A stretch of 35,075 bases of DNA from Bacteroidota bacterium (GCA_020048155.1 JAIFMY010000027.1:1-35075), one strand, 5' to 3'; positions 17,935-27,260 are shown, counted from the stretch's first letter. A program made the numbers and translations. Notes: generated by a model not told the origin, from the sequence alone.

Positions 17935-18924
17935 ATGAATAAAATATCAGACGAAATCTATTACGCAAAAATCTTATTATTTGGTGAGTATAGTGTCATC
18001 AGAGGGTCCAAGGCACTTACAATCCCATACACACATTTCAATGGGGAACTTAGTTTTATGAACCATTCAAAATATACAGATCTCAATTTTGCTGCCCTTT
18101 CCAACGAGCACCTTAAGAACTACGCGGAGTACATAGACCAGCAAATTCAGGAAAACAACATCGGTTTCCCGTTTGATATTACAGCACTGAAGGCAGATAT
18201 TGCCAATGGAATGTACTTTGAAAGTACCATTCCGCAAGGGTACGGCATTGGTAGTTCAGGAGCACTTGTAGCGGCCCTTTATCATAAATATGCTGTCAAT
18301 AGCAACATAGAAGGTAAGTATAAACCTGAGGCCATAGCTATGGTAAAAAAACATTTTTCACAGTTAGAAAGTTATTTTCATGGCACCAGTTCGGGACTAG
18401 ATCCTCTCAATTGCTACCTGAAACAACCTTTGCTCATAAAATCAGTCGAAGAGATAGAAACTGTAGAAATACCACGCAACAGATTCCGGAACGATGAAGC
18501 AATATTTTTGATTAATAGTGGAAAACAAGGAAAAACAGGCCCGTTGGTAAAACAGTTCTTGCAAAAATATAACGAGCCCGAATATGCGCAGCTATTCCAA
18601 AACGAATATATACCTCTCAACAATAAGTGTATAGAAGCACTTATTAGCGATCAGGAAACCGATTTTTTTGCCGAAGTTCGTAAACTCTCGATGTTGCAAC
18701 TCGAATTGCTGTCGCCTATGATACCAGCCTCAGTAAAACCAACTTGGCAATTGGGATTAGATACTGACAACTTTGTGCTCAAGCTTTGCGGCTCAGGTGG
18801 CGGTGGATTCATTTTAGGATTTACCCGCAACTGGGAAGTGGCAAGTAAGTTATTGCTGGAAATGGACATAGAGCCCATACCTGTTTACAAGCACAACAAC
18901 AATCACTTGGTTACCGGAGCTTAA
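17935..18924 (+). CDS. mvk: Mevalonate kinase (GHMP family)
   Basis: Phosphorylates mevalonate to mevalonate 5-phosphate with ATP. The 329-residue protein begins with the GHMP substrate motif AKILLFGEYSV (11-21; Lys12, Glu18). The ATP loop GYGIGSSGALVA is at 102-113, the catalytic region HGTSSGLDPLN at 149-159 with Asp156, and the C-terminal CGSGGGGF near 283. ATG at 17935 is chosen because a longer frame from 17857 would overlap the decarboxylase by 70 bp and add unrelated residues before the kinase motif. Last gene of the mevalonate operon, followed by palindromic AT-rich sequence. Specificity against a phosphomevalonate kinase cannot be settled from sequence alone. Confidence 0.88.
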   Translation: MNKISDEIYYAKILLFGEYSVIRGSKALTIPYTHFNGELSFMNHSKYTDLNFAALSNEHLKNYAEYIDQQIQENNIGFPFDITALKADIANGMYFESTIPQGYGIGSSGALVAALYHKYAVNSNIEGKYKPEAIAMVKKHFSQLESYFHGTSSGLDPLNCYLKQPLLIKSVEEIETVEIPRNRFRNDEAIFLINSGKQGKTGPLVKQFLQKYNEPEYAQLFQNEYIPLNNKCIEALISDQETDFFAEVRKLSMLQLELLSPMIPASVKPTWQLGLDTDNFVLKLCGSGGGGFILGFTRNWEVASKLLLEMDIEPIPVYKHNNNHLVTGA

Positions 18925-18983
18925 CTTTCAGTTTACTTCATTCTAAAAATCTAGATTTTTCAAACTTTCTGTATTTTCATGCA

Positions 18984-19012
18984 GTTTGGCTTTTATTTAT
19001 AAAAAAGCAAAC
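18984..19012 (+). terminator. Possible terminator of the mevalonate operon
   Basis: Arms GTTTGGCTTTT and AAAAAAGCAAAC enclose an ATTTAT loop, flanked by weaker outer TTTCTG/CAGAAA arms. A perfect 16-base palindrome AAAAATCTAGATTTTT sits just upstream at 18945-18960. The stem is AT-rich and the following T-run is short, so confidence is low. Confidence 0.35.
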
Positions 19013-19103
19013 AGAAATTTTCAGGCATAAAAATTTGAAATCATAGCTACTTACTTTTACTTTAGGAAGATGAAATAAGGGCCTGATTAAATACCTTTAT
19101 GCT

Positions 19104-19547
19104 ATGACAAAAAGTATTGACCAACAACTCGAAACGGCTATTCAGATAGCCGTGAATGCGCATTTTGGGCAGCGTGATAAAGCCGGACAACCTTATATCA
19201 CGCATCCGCTCAGGCTTATGATGAACGCCACAAGCATGCAGGTAAAAATAGTGGCAGTATTGCATGATGTAGTAGAAGATACGGGTGTAACTTACAACGA
19301 CCTGCTGGAAGCCGGTATTGACATAGAAATGGCTGATGCTGTGCTGCTGCTCACTCACACCGATGCTGAGGAAGATTACATGGATTATATCAGGCGTATT
19401 CAGGTGCACCCTTTGGCTAAAGAAGTGAAAATGCTCGATTTGACAGACAATATGAACCTCATGCGGATGAGCCAACTAAAAAACAAGGACTGGGCAAGGC
19501 TACAAAAGTACCATGCCGCTTACCAGATTTTAGCCCAAGCAATCTAA
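19104..19547 (+). CDS. Small SpoT-like HD-domain hydrolase
   Basis: A 147-residue protein consisting almost only of a RelA/SpoT-type HD_4 hydrolase domain. Metal and catalytic residues are visible in order: His34 in YITHPLR, H54-D55 in AVLHDVVEDT with E58-D59, and the later LDLTDNM motif (D115-N116). There is no synthetase, TGS or ACT domain, so it resembles stand-alone small alarmone hydrolases (MESH1-like). Hydrolysis of (p)ppGpp, or of another nucleotide, is inferred. It is first of a three-gene run with a J-domain membrane protein 9 bp downstream and a secreted orphan after that. Confidence 0.8.
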   Translation: MTKSIDQQLETAIQIAVNAHFGQRDKAGQPYITHPLRLMMNATSMQVKIVAVLHDVVEDTGVTYNDLLEAGIDIEMADAVLLLTHTDAEEDYMDYIRRIQVHPLAKEVKMLDLTDNMNLMRMSQLKNKDWARLQKYHAAYQILAQAI

Positions 19548-19556
19548 TACCTATTC

Positions 19557-20360
19557 TTGAAATTGAAAGATTATTACAAGATATTAGAATTGAACAGGGA
19601 TGCAGATGCTGACGAAATACGCACTGCGTTTCGAAAATTGGCGTTGAAGTACCATCCGGATCACAATGAGCACCCCAATGCCAATGAGCAGTTTATAGAA
19701 ATAAACCAGGCATACAATATACTCAGCAATTACGAACTGCGCGTAGCGTATGATGCTGCTTGGTATGAGTATACACATCCACGCATACGCCAGCAGGTAT
19801 ATAAGTACACAGATCAGGTATATACTCCTGCCCGGACAGGTTCACCACAGAGGCAGGGCAAATGGTACAAACGGGGAAGGCAATATCATCCACATACATA
19901 CAAACCACAGAGTTTATATCGTTCTAAGATTGCTTCAATAGCAAGCCTTGCTTTTGTGTGTATACTTTTTTTAGATTATTTTCTGCCCGAATTACGATAT
20001 ACCGACGACCAATTGATGGTGTTGAATGGTAGGGGAACATTTATTTTGATAGTTGATGATTGTGAATTTCCTATATCCTATGAAACCAGTCCACATATGT
20101 TTGAACAATGCGAACAATATGAAATATTACGTACACCAATTTTTCGACAAAATCTTGTTTTTTATGCCCATTCACCCAAAAAGAAATATACCCTAATGCC
20201 TTATTACAGTATATACAAAGAGTATTTTTTCTTCCCTTTTGGTATGCTCATAGCATCGCTGGCAGGTTTACTTTGGCCCAAAGAACATGAGTCGGTGGTA
20301 GCAGGTGCCTTAGTAAGCATTATTATTTGGGTCTTTACTTTGCTTTTTATGTATATATGA
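19557..20360 (+). CDS. Membrane-anchored J-domain (DnaJ-like) protein
   Basis: A 267-residue protein with an N-terminal J domain (about 3-68) carrying the DnaK-stimulating HPD motif (H33-P34-D35). A basic, Tyr/Arg/His-rich linker (about 70-122) leads to a membrane helix (125-143), an extracytoplasmic-looking domain of about 80 residues with two Cys, and two C-terminal membrane helices (about 224-240 and 246-266). No Gly/Phe or zinc-finger regions, so it is not a canonical DnaJ. It likely recruits DnaK to the membrane; client unknown. The only good start is TTG at 19557 (another TTG at 19563), 9 bp after the HD gene stop. Confidence 0.82.
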   Translation: MKLKDYYKILELNRDADADEIRTAFRKLALKYHPDHNEHPNANEQFIEINQAYNILSNYELRVAYDAAWYEYTHPRIRQQVYKYTDQVYTPARTGSPQRQGKWYKRGRQYHPHTYKPQSLYRSKIASIASLAFVCILFLDYFLPELRYTDDQLMVLNGRGTFILIVDDCEFPISYETSPHMFEQCEQYEILRTPIFRQNLVFYAHSPKKKYTLMPYYSIYKEYFFFPFGMLIASLAGLLWPKEHESVVAGALVSIIIWVFTLLFMYI

Positions 20361-20385
20361 AAAAATATAAACCCAAATATAAATT

Positions 20386-22329
20386 ATGAATACTGTTGCC
20401 AAAATGTTCGCCCGCTTAATTATTTATTTACTTTTAGTTATAAGTACTATACAGCAATTATGGGCACAGGTAACCATATCTACAGTACCGTTGGTGCGTC
20501 ATCGTGCCAACAATCAGTTTACTGCTGATTGGTTATACCTTTCTACCGACTTGTACCTCTACAATACCAATAAGTTTGATTTTCTGATTAACCAATTACG
20601 TAGCGAACAAGAAAAGCAAGACAAAAAGAAACGCAAAAAGGGAAAGGATGTAGACATTGAAAACCTAGTGATAAGCATAAACATGAAGGCATTGCTGGGA
20701 CGCGATATGATTTACCCGATATACAGTTTTCTTATAAAAAACGAAAAAGACAAAGCCAGCTCCCAAATAAGCGGCGGTTACGAAGTGGTGCGCATTATCA
20801 AAGACCTGCCTTTGCAACAAAGCACCGATGAACTTTCGGCAGAAATAAAAGCTGAGATTTTTGGTAAGGAAGATGAAGACAAAATGCTGAAACAAGTTTC
20901 GGACTTACTCAAAAATGCTGAGAAACTCAATAATCCGCCCGCTGCAGTACTCAGCATGGTGGCCGAATTGGGCAATTTCATCGAAAGTACACTTAATCAA
21001 AAGCAATTTGTGTACTCAAATACAATTCGCTTGTACGATGAAACTCCTTTCAACCGAAAACTGCATTCTATTAATGTGTTTCAGTTTGTACCTTCAAGCT
21101 TGGAATCGGGCTCCAACGACAATTCTAAATTATTAAATGCGCTGGATACCCTTACCGCAGAGAATTTAAACAGGCAAACACTTGAAAAAATACTTAACCT
21201 GAGCACTTACCCTTATTTGGTGGTAGTAAATTATAAATCGAAATACCTGGCTGAACAAATAACCGGTGACGAGATAGATTATAAATACATCGAGAATAGA
21301 AGGCAAAAAGCCATAACCCGATATACATCAAAAGAAATACCAGAGGAGATATACCAGCAGGAAATGGCACTTATGGACTTTTTGGTGCTTTTTGTAGATT
21401 TCAAAAATGACATTCAGCAATACGAACTCAATTATAAGAGCAAGGTGGTCGACGATTTTTCACAAAGCTTTTTTCGTATCATGCAGCGTTACCGTTTCCT
21501 GAAAAATGCTTACGCTATGAGACTTAAATCGTATGCCAATACTCCTGTGTTCAGTGACCAATATAAGACTGAATATGATAAAATCGGGTTCAATGCCGAA
21601 GTTTACCTCCAATCTAATATACACCTGCGCAATATTGGCAATTTAGTAAATACCCTTTATATGTTGGAACACGAAAGGGCAATGAATCAGGACTCTGCAT
21701 TACGTGAAGACTACTTGCGCAAACTATATGCTGTGCAATTGCCTGCCGGTGAAAGCAACTCGGAAGAAGTACGCGCTGTAAACTTCGCAATTAGTCAACT
21801 CGAAAATAGCCATCTTCAAAAAGAATTTATTCCCGAAATAAAATATCTGGATGGAATCAAATTTACAGGGCAAACCAATACCAACGCAGAATTGCTCATA
21901 CAAACCATACGCAATACCAATTGCCAAATATGCCGCGACAGTGCCGCACTAGCGGTAAACCGATATTTGGTGCGCAAAGAAGCCAGTCTGCTCATACAAG
22001 CTACCGATAGCCTGGCACGCCGACAAGCTAACTGGAATATTCGATTTTTTTTTCTGATGAAAAAAAGGAATTGCTTTCAGACCGCCTTTGATACTCAGTA
22101 TCCGGCAGATGCTGTTTTGCCAGCTCATATTGCGCATTTGCAAAAAAACTCTGAGCGTATGCATACTAACCTGTTGCAACTGGAAAAAATGCTTGGTCAA
22201 AGTTGCACAACCTGCACCAGCCAGCAAATTTGGGATTTTATATTTGAAACGGATACCCGAATGAAAACCATTGAAAATGAAATGAACACGCTTTGCGATC
22301 TGATGCCACAATGGTGCAATTGTAACTAA
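20386..22329 (+). CDS. Secreted protein of unknown function
   Basis: A 647-residue protein with a signal peptide (about 1-27, ending near QLWAQ). A lysine-rich loop follows (about 75-86, KQDKKKRKKGKD), then largely helical sequence. Cysteines cluster only near the C-terminus in pairs: CQIC, a lone Cys near 565, CTTC, and C/CNC in the last residues, consistent with disulphides in the periplasm. I recognise no domain. It begins 25 bp after the J-domain gene and is probably co-transcribed with it. A run of nine Ts lies within the gene near 22045. An ATG six codons downstream is an alternative start. Confidence 0.75.
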   Translation: MNTVAKMFARLIIYLLLVISTIQQLWAQVTISTVPLVRHRANNQFTADWLYLSTDLYLYNTNKFDFLINQLRSEQEKQDKKKRKKGKDVDIENLVISINMKALLGRDMIYPIYSFLIKNEKDKASSQISGGYEVVRIIKDLPLQQSTDELSAEIKAEIFGKEDEDKMLKQVSDLLKNAEKLNNPPAAVLSMVAELGNFIESTLNQKQFVYSNTIRLYDETPFNRKLHSINVFQFVPSSLESGSNDNSKLLNALDTLTAENLNRQTLEKILNLSTYPYLVVVNYKSKYLAEQITGDEIDYKYIENRRQKAITRYTSKEIPEEIYQQEMALMDFLVLFVDFKNDIQQYELNYKSKVVDDFSQSFFRIMQRYRFLKNAYAMRLKSYANTPVFSDQYKTEYDKIGFNAEVYLQSNIHLRNIGNLVNTLYMLEHERAMNQDSALREDYLRKLYAVQLPAGESNSEEVRAVNFAISQLENSHLQKEFIPEIKYLDGIKFTGQTNTNAELLIQTIRNTNCQICRDSAALAVNRYLVRKEASLLIQATDSLARRQANWNIRFFFLMKKRNCFQTAFDTQYPADAVLPAHIAHLQKNSERMHTNLLQLEKMLGQSCTTCTSQQIWDFIFETDTRMKTIENEMNTLCDLMPQWCNCN

Positions 22330-22450
22330 AACTGTAGCTTTATCTATATCGTTTGAAAAAAAGATTTTCTATTGTAAAACAGGTAAAAATCAGGTTGTAT
22401 TTTGTACTTTGCTTTTACCTTTGTTGCAAAATATAACCAAACATTCATTT

Positions 22451-23404
22451 ATGGAAAGAATTTTAGTAATAGGTGCCGCCGGACAAATTGGCTCTGAGCT
22501 TACACTGGCCCTGCGCAAAATTTATGGAAACGACAATGTATTTGCCACTGACCTACGTATGGGACCCAAAGAGCTTATAGACTCCGGACCATACTACGTA
22601 CTAGATGTGATGGACGATAAGCGTCTGATACATTTTGTAATTCGCCACAGAATAACACAAATATATCATCTGGCGGCCGTACTTAGCGGCAATGCCGAAA
22701 AACTGCCTTTACAGGCTTGGCATATCAATATGCAAAGCATGCTCAATATACTCGATTTGGCCAAAGAAGTAGAAGACTTGAAGAAGATTTTCTGGCCTAG
22801 TTCTATTGCCGTATTTGGTCCATCAACCCCGCCTTATCAAACTCCTCAGAATACCGTAATGGAACCTACTACTGTTTATGGTATAAGTAAGTTGGCCGGT
22901 GAGCGCTGGTGCGAGTACTACAACCTCAAGTTTGGGGTAGATGTGCGCAGTATTCGCTATCCGGGGCTTATTAGTTACAAAACCGAGGCTGGTGGCGGTA
23001 CTACCGACTATGCTGTTGAAATATTTTACGAAGCTGTTCGCAATGGAGCTTATGAGTGCTTCCTGCGCGAAGATACTGAGTTGCCTATGATGTTTATGGA
23101 CGATGCCATAAGTGCAACCATAAATCTGATGGAAGCGCCTGCTGAAAAAGTAAAAATACATAGCAGTTACAATCTCGAAGGTATTAGCTTCACCCCTGCA
23201 CAATTGGTAGCCGAAATACGCAAACATATGCCCGAGCTCGCAGTCACTTATAAGCCCGATTTCCGGCAGGCAATTGCAGACTCTTGGCCAAAGAGCATCG
23301 ATGGCAGTGTAGCCCGCGAGCATTGGGGCATGGAAGTGAAATACGACCTCGCTCGCATGACAGAACTAATGCTACGTGAAATAAAATCTAAATACGGAAA
23401 ATAA
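22451..23404 (+). CDS. tdh: L-threonine 3-dehydrogenase, SDR type
   Basis: NAD-dependent oxidation of L-threonine to 2-amino-3-ketobutyrate by a short-chain-dehydrogenase-type enzyme (not the zinc-dependent MDR type). The 317-residue protein has the Rossmann motif GAAGQIG (8-14), AxDLR after the second strand, the catalytic Ser in WPSSIAVFG (115-123) and YGISK (Y143, K147). The subfamily mark RYPGLIS (169-175) is followed by GGGTTDYAVE (181-190). ATG at 22451 fits the start of the Rossmann strand; an upstream ATG at 22409 would add 14 unlikely residues. It is monocistronic and followed by a strong hairpin. Confidence 0.88.
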   Translation: MERILVIGAAGQIGSELTLALRKIYGNDNVFATDLRMGPKELIDSGPYYVLDVMDDKRLIHFVIRHRITQIYHLAAVLSGNAEKLPLQAWHINMQSMLNILDLAKEVEDLKKIFWPSSIAVFGPSTPPYQTPQNTVMEPTTVYGISKLAGERWCEYYNLKFGVDVRSIRYPGLISYKTEAGGGTTDYAVEIFYEAVRNGAYECFLREDTELPMMFMDDAISATINLMEAPAEKVKIHSSYNLEGISFTPAQLVAEIRKHMPELAVTYKPDFRQAIADSWPKSIDGSVAREHWGMEVKYDLARMTELMLREIKSKYGK

Positions 23405-23468
23405 GCCTGAGGTTTACTTATTGTGCACTGTTTTATTCAATCCATAAAGCGTAACAACCTGTTTTTTC

Positions 23469-23501
23469 AGCTTTCCGAAAGTTTCAAATTTTCGGAAAGC
23501 T
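23469..23501 (+). terminator. Rho-independent terminator after tdh
   Basis: A perfect 12-bp stem AGCTTTCCGAAA / TTTCGGAAAGCT encloses a 9-base loop and is followed by TGCTTTTAGACTTCCTTTTT. It lies 65 bp after the tdh stop and 88 bp from the end of the converging gene. The T-tract is interrupted. Confidence 0.65.
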
Positions 23502-23589
23502 TGCTTTTAGACTTCCTTTTTCATATAAGCAACTGAGCATGTTTTACATATGTTATTTAACCATATGTAAGGGATTGAAATTGAATATT

Positions 23590-24066
23590 CTAAGATAAAT
23601 TTAATCTTGAATCTGCATTTTTGATGCTTATTCCTGTTTGAATATTCAACCAATTGTAAGCTTCTTCTTCTGTATTGAACAGCCTTAATATTTGTCTTAT
23701 CTCAGGGAATATTTCTTTGGCAATACTAAATGCCTCATTTTGGGTTTGTATTGTAGATATTTTGTTCATTTCGTTCGAAGGCAATATTACCGCCAATTTC
23801 CGAATGCGATGTTTCATAATGGCATTGACAAATATATCTGCAATAGAATTCTGTATATCGATAGTATACACGTATTCCCGTTTCCGATCATCGAATAAAC
23901 AATATATCGGCTTGTACTTTGCTATAAGAAGAATTGCATTTTCTGTACGTGTAAGTATCTCTTCATCAGATACATTTCCGTTGCCTATTTCATATTTGAA
24001 AATCATTAATCCGGTTTTTGCATCGAACAAAACTTTGGATACTGCATTTTCATGAATTGTTGCCAT
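23590..24066 (-). CDS. Putative STAS/SpoIIAA-like protein
   Basis: A 158-residue cytoplasmic protein without a signal peptide. Its pattern of alternating strands and helices, the CLFDDRKREY segment in the middle and the ending FNTEEEAYNWL recall the SpoIIAA-like/STAS-type single-domain proteins common in Bacteroidota. There is no clear phosphorylatable serine motif. The assignment is weak and function unknown. It lies 72 bp downstream of the MFS transporter on the same strand and converges with tdh. Confidence 0.55.
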   Translation of the reverse strand: MATIHENAVSKVLFDAKTGLMIFKYEIGNGNVSDEEILTRTENAILLIAKYKPIYCLFDDRKREYVYTIDIQNSIADIFVNAIMKHRIRKLAVILPSNEMNKISTIQTQNEAFSIAKEIFPEIRQILRLFNTEEEAYNWLNIQTGISIKNADSRLNLS

Positions 24067-24138
24067 AATACCGTTTTATATAGCTATTACAAATTTAGGG
24101 CTTGAATTTTAAAATTGTGTTATTTATGATGAATAATT

Positions 24139-25341
24139 TTAAACTTTTGTATAATTTTTTTTGGAAGTATTGTTTTTAGAGTATACCCACATGAATATAA
24201 GCATGAGCAAAGCTGCACTTAATGCCATGGCAGCCCCAAAATAAAAGGGGGCGTTCGAATTTACGCGGTCATATAGCAATCCTGCTATCAGGCTGGCTGG
24301 TAGCAGTGTGATGCCCATCACGGCATGATATAGGCCATACCCGGTTCCTTTCATCTTTTTACCAACTATATCTGAGACTATGGCTTTTTGTCCGGTATCA
24401 GCAAGCGCGCTGTATATGCCGTATACCATGAACAAGAAAATGAATATATATATGTTGTTGAAATATCCGAAAAAGAAATAAACTGCTGCATATGTCAGAA
24501 AACCAGCTAATATAAGTTTTTCTCGTCCTATACGATCAGATAGTTTACCTATAGGAACTGCCAGAAATACTGAAACCATATTGAAAAGCATGTATATAAA
24601 TGGTATGTAAGACTGGTTTACGCCTGTTTCAGTGGTTTTTACCAACAGCAAGGCATCGGCGGAGTTGCCCATTGTAAATAGAAACACAACCAAGAGGAAG
24701 AAATAAAATTTACGGGGCAGTTGGCTGAGCTTAAATGGAGTTTTCTGATTATTTGAGGCGGCTTTGGCTTCTTTTATGAACAAAAAAATGGTAATAACTC
24801 CCAGAATAGCTGGTATAGTGGCTAAAATGAATATGAGTGAGTATTTGTGTGGGTAAAAATACAACAGCAGAAAGGCCATGAGTGGTCCCAATATGGCTCC
24901 GCTATTGTCCATGGCTTTGTGGAAGCCAAAATTGCGTCCGGTCTGGTGTTCTTTAATAGAGCCACTTATAAGACTATCGCGCGGAGCAGTGCGCAACCCT
25001 TTTCCCACACGTTCTGCAAACCGAATAAGCAAAACTTGCAGGGGCAACCATGCCCAAGCATACATTGGGGTAGTGATGGCAGTGAGGCCATAGCCAATTA
25101 TCATAAATGGCTTATTACGTCCTATCCGGTCGCTCCATATTCCGGAAATGGCCTTTAGTACCGAGGCTGTACTTTCGGCAATGCCTTCTATGAGTGAAAT
25201 GGCGGTTTTTGATGCCCCTATAGACATCAGAAACAAAGGCATCACACTGTATATCATCTTCACCGATGTGTCGGTAAAAAAACTGGTAACACCTGTATAA
25301 AAAATATTGCGTTCGAGACCGAAAATGGTTTTATTTTTCAT
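24139..25341 (-). CDS. Major facilitator superfamily transporter
   Basis: A 400-residue inner-membrane protein with about twelve hydrophobic segments and the MFS loop 2-3 signature SGIWSDRIGRNKP (about 65-77). A second-half equivalent GKLSDRIGREK lies near 263-273. The start GLERNIFYTGVTSFFTDTSVKMIY and the ERVGKGLRTAPRD loop are typical of an MFS subgroup widespread in bacteria whose substrates are mostly unknown. Direction (export or import) cannot be deduced. Its C-terminal tail is short and lysine-rich. The neighbours give no pathway clue. Confidence 0.88.
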   Translation of the reverse strand: MKNKTIFGLERNIFYTGVTSFFTDTSVKMIYSVMPLFLMSIGASKTAISLIEGIAESTASVLKAISGIWSDRIGRNKPFMIIGYGLTAITTPMYAWAWLPLQVLLIRFAERVGKGLRTAPRDSLISGSIKEHQTGRNFGFHKAMDNSGAILGPLMAFLLLYFYPHKYSLIFILATIPAILGVITIFLFIKEAKAASNNQKTPFKLSQLPRKFYFFLLVVFLFTMGNSADALLLVKTTETGVNQSYIPFIYMLFNMVSVFLAVPIGKLSDRIGREKLILAGFLTYAAVYFFFGYFNNIYIFIFLFMVYGIYSALADTGQKAIVSDIVGKKMKGTGYGLYHAVMGITLLPASLIAGLLYDRVNSNAPFYFGAAMALSAALLMLIFMWVYSKNNTSKKNYTKV

Positions 25342-25400
25342 GAAAATACTATCATCTTGAAGTGTCGAAATTAATTCAAAACCCTTATATAGCCATCCAT

Positions 25401-26555
25401 TTATTCCAAGAATTTGCTGGTACGTTTCCTTAAATTTCTGGAGTATTCAAGTCCAATACTATCTACTCCGTGTTTATTTATAAACTGACGGGTTATTTGT
25501 AGCCTGAAGCCAAACAAACCTATTGACGCCCCAAAGGTGTAATATTTGGCCCCCCCTTTTGTTTCAAATTCTGTAAGATAGCCACCATTTATGGCAAAAA
25601 AATAGTCGTTTTTATAATTAAACCTGCATTCAGCGCCAGTTTTGTGTGCCCATAGGGGAGTTTGTAGTTCACTTGAGTCGTTGCGCTGGCCAAATGAACC
25701 AAAATAACCATATATAGGTGGCATATCTGTGCTACTTCCTTTTCTTATTTCATCGAGCCAGCCTTCTGAACCATGGCTGTAAATGCTTGGAGTGTTGTAC
25801 AATATTCCTTCCAATTGGTAAGCCACATCAAAGGCAAAGATTTGCTCATTGTTACGCTCATATATAGTGCCCAGCATGAGGCCACCAATGAGCATAGTGG
25901 GCGGATTGTCGCCTTTGTTGGTTATATTTTCTTTATGGTTTACTTGAGGCCCCAAGTCTTGGAGCTGTATACCTGTATTGTAATTGAGGGTGAAGTAATC
26001 ATTTTGAGGAAATGCTTTTGAGTAATGTAGGCCCAAATCGAGGGTAAAAGTATTGAATGGAGTTACCAGACCCGGGCCTAAATTGCTGTGAATAAGTTTT
26101 ATTCCCAGGCCACCGGCCATATTGTTGCTAAACAGATGCGCATACCTGAGACGATGAAAATATTGCAGAGGTTTGGCATATATTCCATCATTGTTTTCGA
26201 ACTGCACAGGGCCAATATGAAAATGATCATAAGAATACGAAAACGCATTCAGACTATCGGTACAATACATAAAACCTACATTAGCTAGAAATGAACCTTC
26301 GTTGTAATAATTGAATGGACTATAATTGGTTACCAGTCCGACATACTCTTTTGCCCGTACTAACAATGCCGGATTGTATATGATGCCAGAAGTGGTATAC
26401 ATACCTGCAGAAACAGCCGATATTTCGCCCATAGCCCTGGCATGTGCTCCCGAGGCTATGTATAGTATAGGAAGGGTGGTATAAGCGCCAGTTTGCTGTG
26501 CACTACTCTGCAAACTTATGGCTAGCAAGTAAATAAATAAGTACAGTCTATTCAT
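25401..26555 (-). CDS. PorV/PorQ-family outer-membrane beta-barrel protein
   Basis: A 384-residue protein with a signal peptide (cleavage near SSAQ, about residue 20). The N-terminal GAHARAMGE segment and IYNPALL are typical of the PorV/PorQ family linked to type IX secretion. A central LRYAHLF...GGLGIKLIHSNLG stretch follows, with a GIQLQDLGP motif before the last strands. Repeating amphipathic beta-strands run to the C-terminus. It could be a PorV paralogue acting as shuttle or attachment factor for secreted proteins. No other type IX genes are in the window, so the link rests on family resemblance. Confidence 0.7.
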   Translation of the reverse strand: MNRLYLFIYLLAISLQSSAQQTGAYTTLPILYIASGAHARAMGEISAVSAGMYTTSGIIYNPALLVRAKEYVGLVTNYSPFNYYNEGSFLANVGFMYCTDSLNAFSYSYDHFHIGPVQFENNDGIYAKPLQYFHRLRYAHLFSNNMAGGLGIKLIHSNLGPGLVTPFNTFTLDLGLHYSKAFPQNDYFTLNYNTGIQLQDLGPQVNHKENITNKGDNPPTMLIGGLMLGTIYERNNEQIFAFDVAYQLEGILYNTPSIYSHGSEGWLDEIRKGSSTDMPPIYGYFGSFGQRNDSSELQTPLWAHKTGAECRFNYKNDYFFAINGGYLTEFETKGGAKYYTFGASIGLFGFRLQITRQFINKHGVDSIGLEYSRNLRKRTSKFLE

Positions 26556-26900
26556 GCAAAATATAAGGTTGGTATTGGAATATTTGCAAAAGGCGTGCCT
26601 AGAATAGTTTGTGTAGGTTTGTGAGCGGGTTAAAGTAGTACCAATTTGGAGAATTGAACATAAACCAATGTATTAATGAAGCAAAATATTGGCAAAAATC
26701 TTGGGAATCAGTATTGTTGGGCAATTATAGAATATGCTTTTAAATTATTGATTAGAAGTGAAGTATAGTTCAACAAAGGCTAGAAATGAATATACGTATT
26801 TATACGCTACTGTTATTGCAATGTACAAGCTACAAGAAATAGTATGCTTTTAGGAAATATTGGCTATTGTAATAAAAGAAAACAGATGCACTAAACCAGG
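26556..26900. other. Intergenic region without a recognised gene
   Basis: A 345-bp AT-rich gap between two minus-strand genes. AAATATTGGC-like words recur at about 26686 and 26856, and TATGCTTTTA occurs twice (about 26733 and 26842), but no ordered repeat, stable hairpin, tRNA or coding frame was found. It presumably contains the promoter of the PorV-like gene. Confidence 0.4.
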
Positions 26901-27260
26901 TTATTTTTCCCATAGTTTTTTTACTAAATCAATAGCGTGGTCTATATAAGAGGCATCTAGTTCCAGCCTTTGCGCATACGAAAGACAAATCTGGTATTCG
27001 CGATCATGTATTTGACCATCGGCCATCATCAGGTAAACTGCATCTGCAAGTTGTATCTCACGGGTGGCTTCGTCTGTGGGAATAGTAAAAACTAGGCTAG
27101 GGTGGTTTTTTAATATTTCGTCTACCTGAGTCTTGTTGAGTCCCGCATCAAGTGCTTTTTCAGCAATGAGTATCATTTCTTCATGTGACAATAATTCATC
27201 TGAATGGGCTAAGGCAATCAGGTTTTTAAAATCTTCGTATTTTATTTCGTATGGTATCAT
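26901..27260 (-). CDS. TerB-like domain protein
   Basis: A 119-residue, all-helical acidic cytoplasmic protein. The pattern LIALAHSDELLSHEE in the first half and ADAVYLMMADGQIHDREY in the second matches the duplicated helix-hairpin acidic motifs of TerB-like (tellurite-resistance/TerB) domains. The conserved MMADG-x-I-x2-E-like motif is typical. No other ter genes are nearby, so resistance is not implied. It diverges from the TPR gene at 27372 with a 111-bp gap. Confidence 0.7.
   Translation of the reverse strand: MIPYEIKYEDFKNLIALAHSDELLSHEEMILIAEKALDAGLNKTQVDEILKNHPSLVFTIPTDEATREIQLADAVYLMMADGQIHDREYQICLSYAQRLELDASYIDHAIDLVKKLWEK

Noticed and set aside
26556-26900. Short words repeated in the intergenic region as a CRISPR or direct-repeat array
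   Set aside because: Only two loose copies of each 8-10 base word, with no regular spacing.
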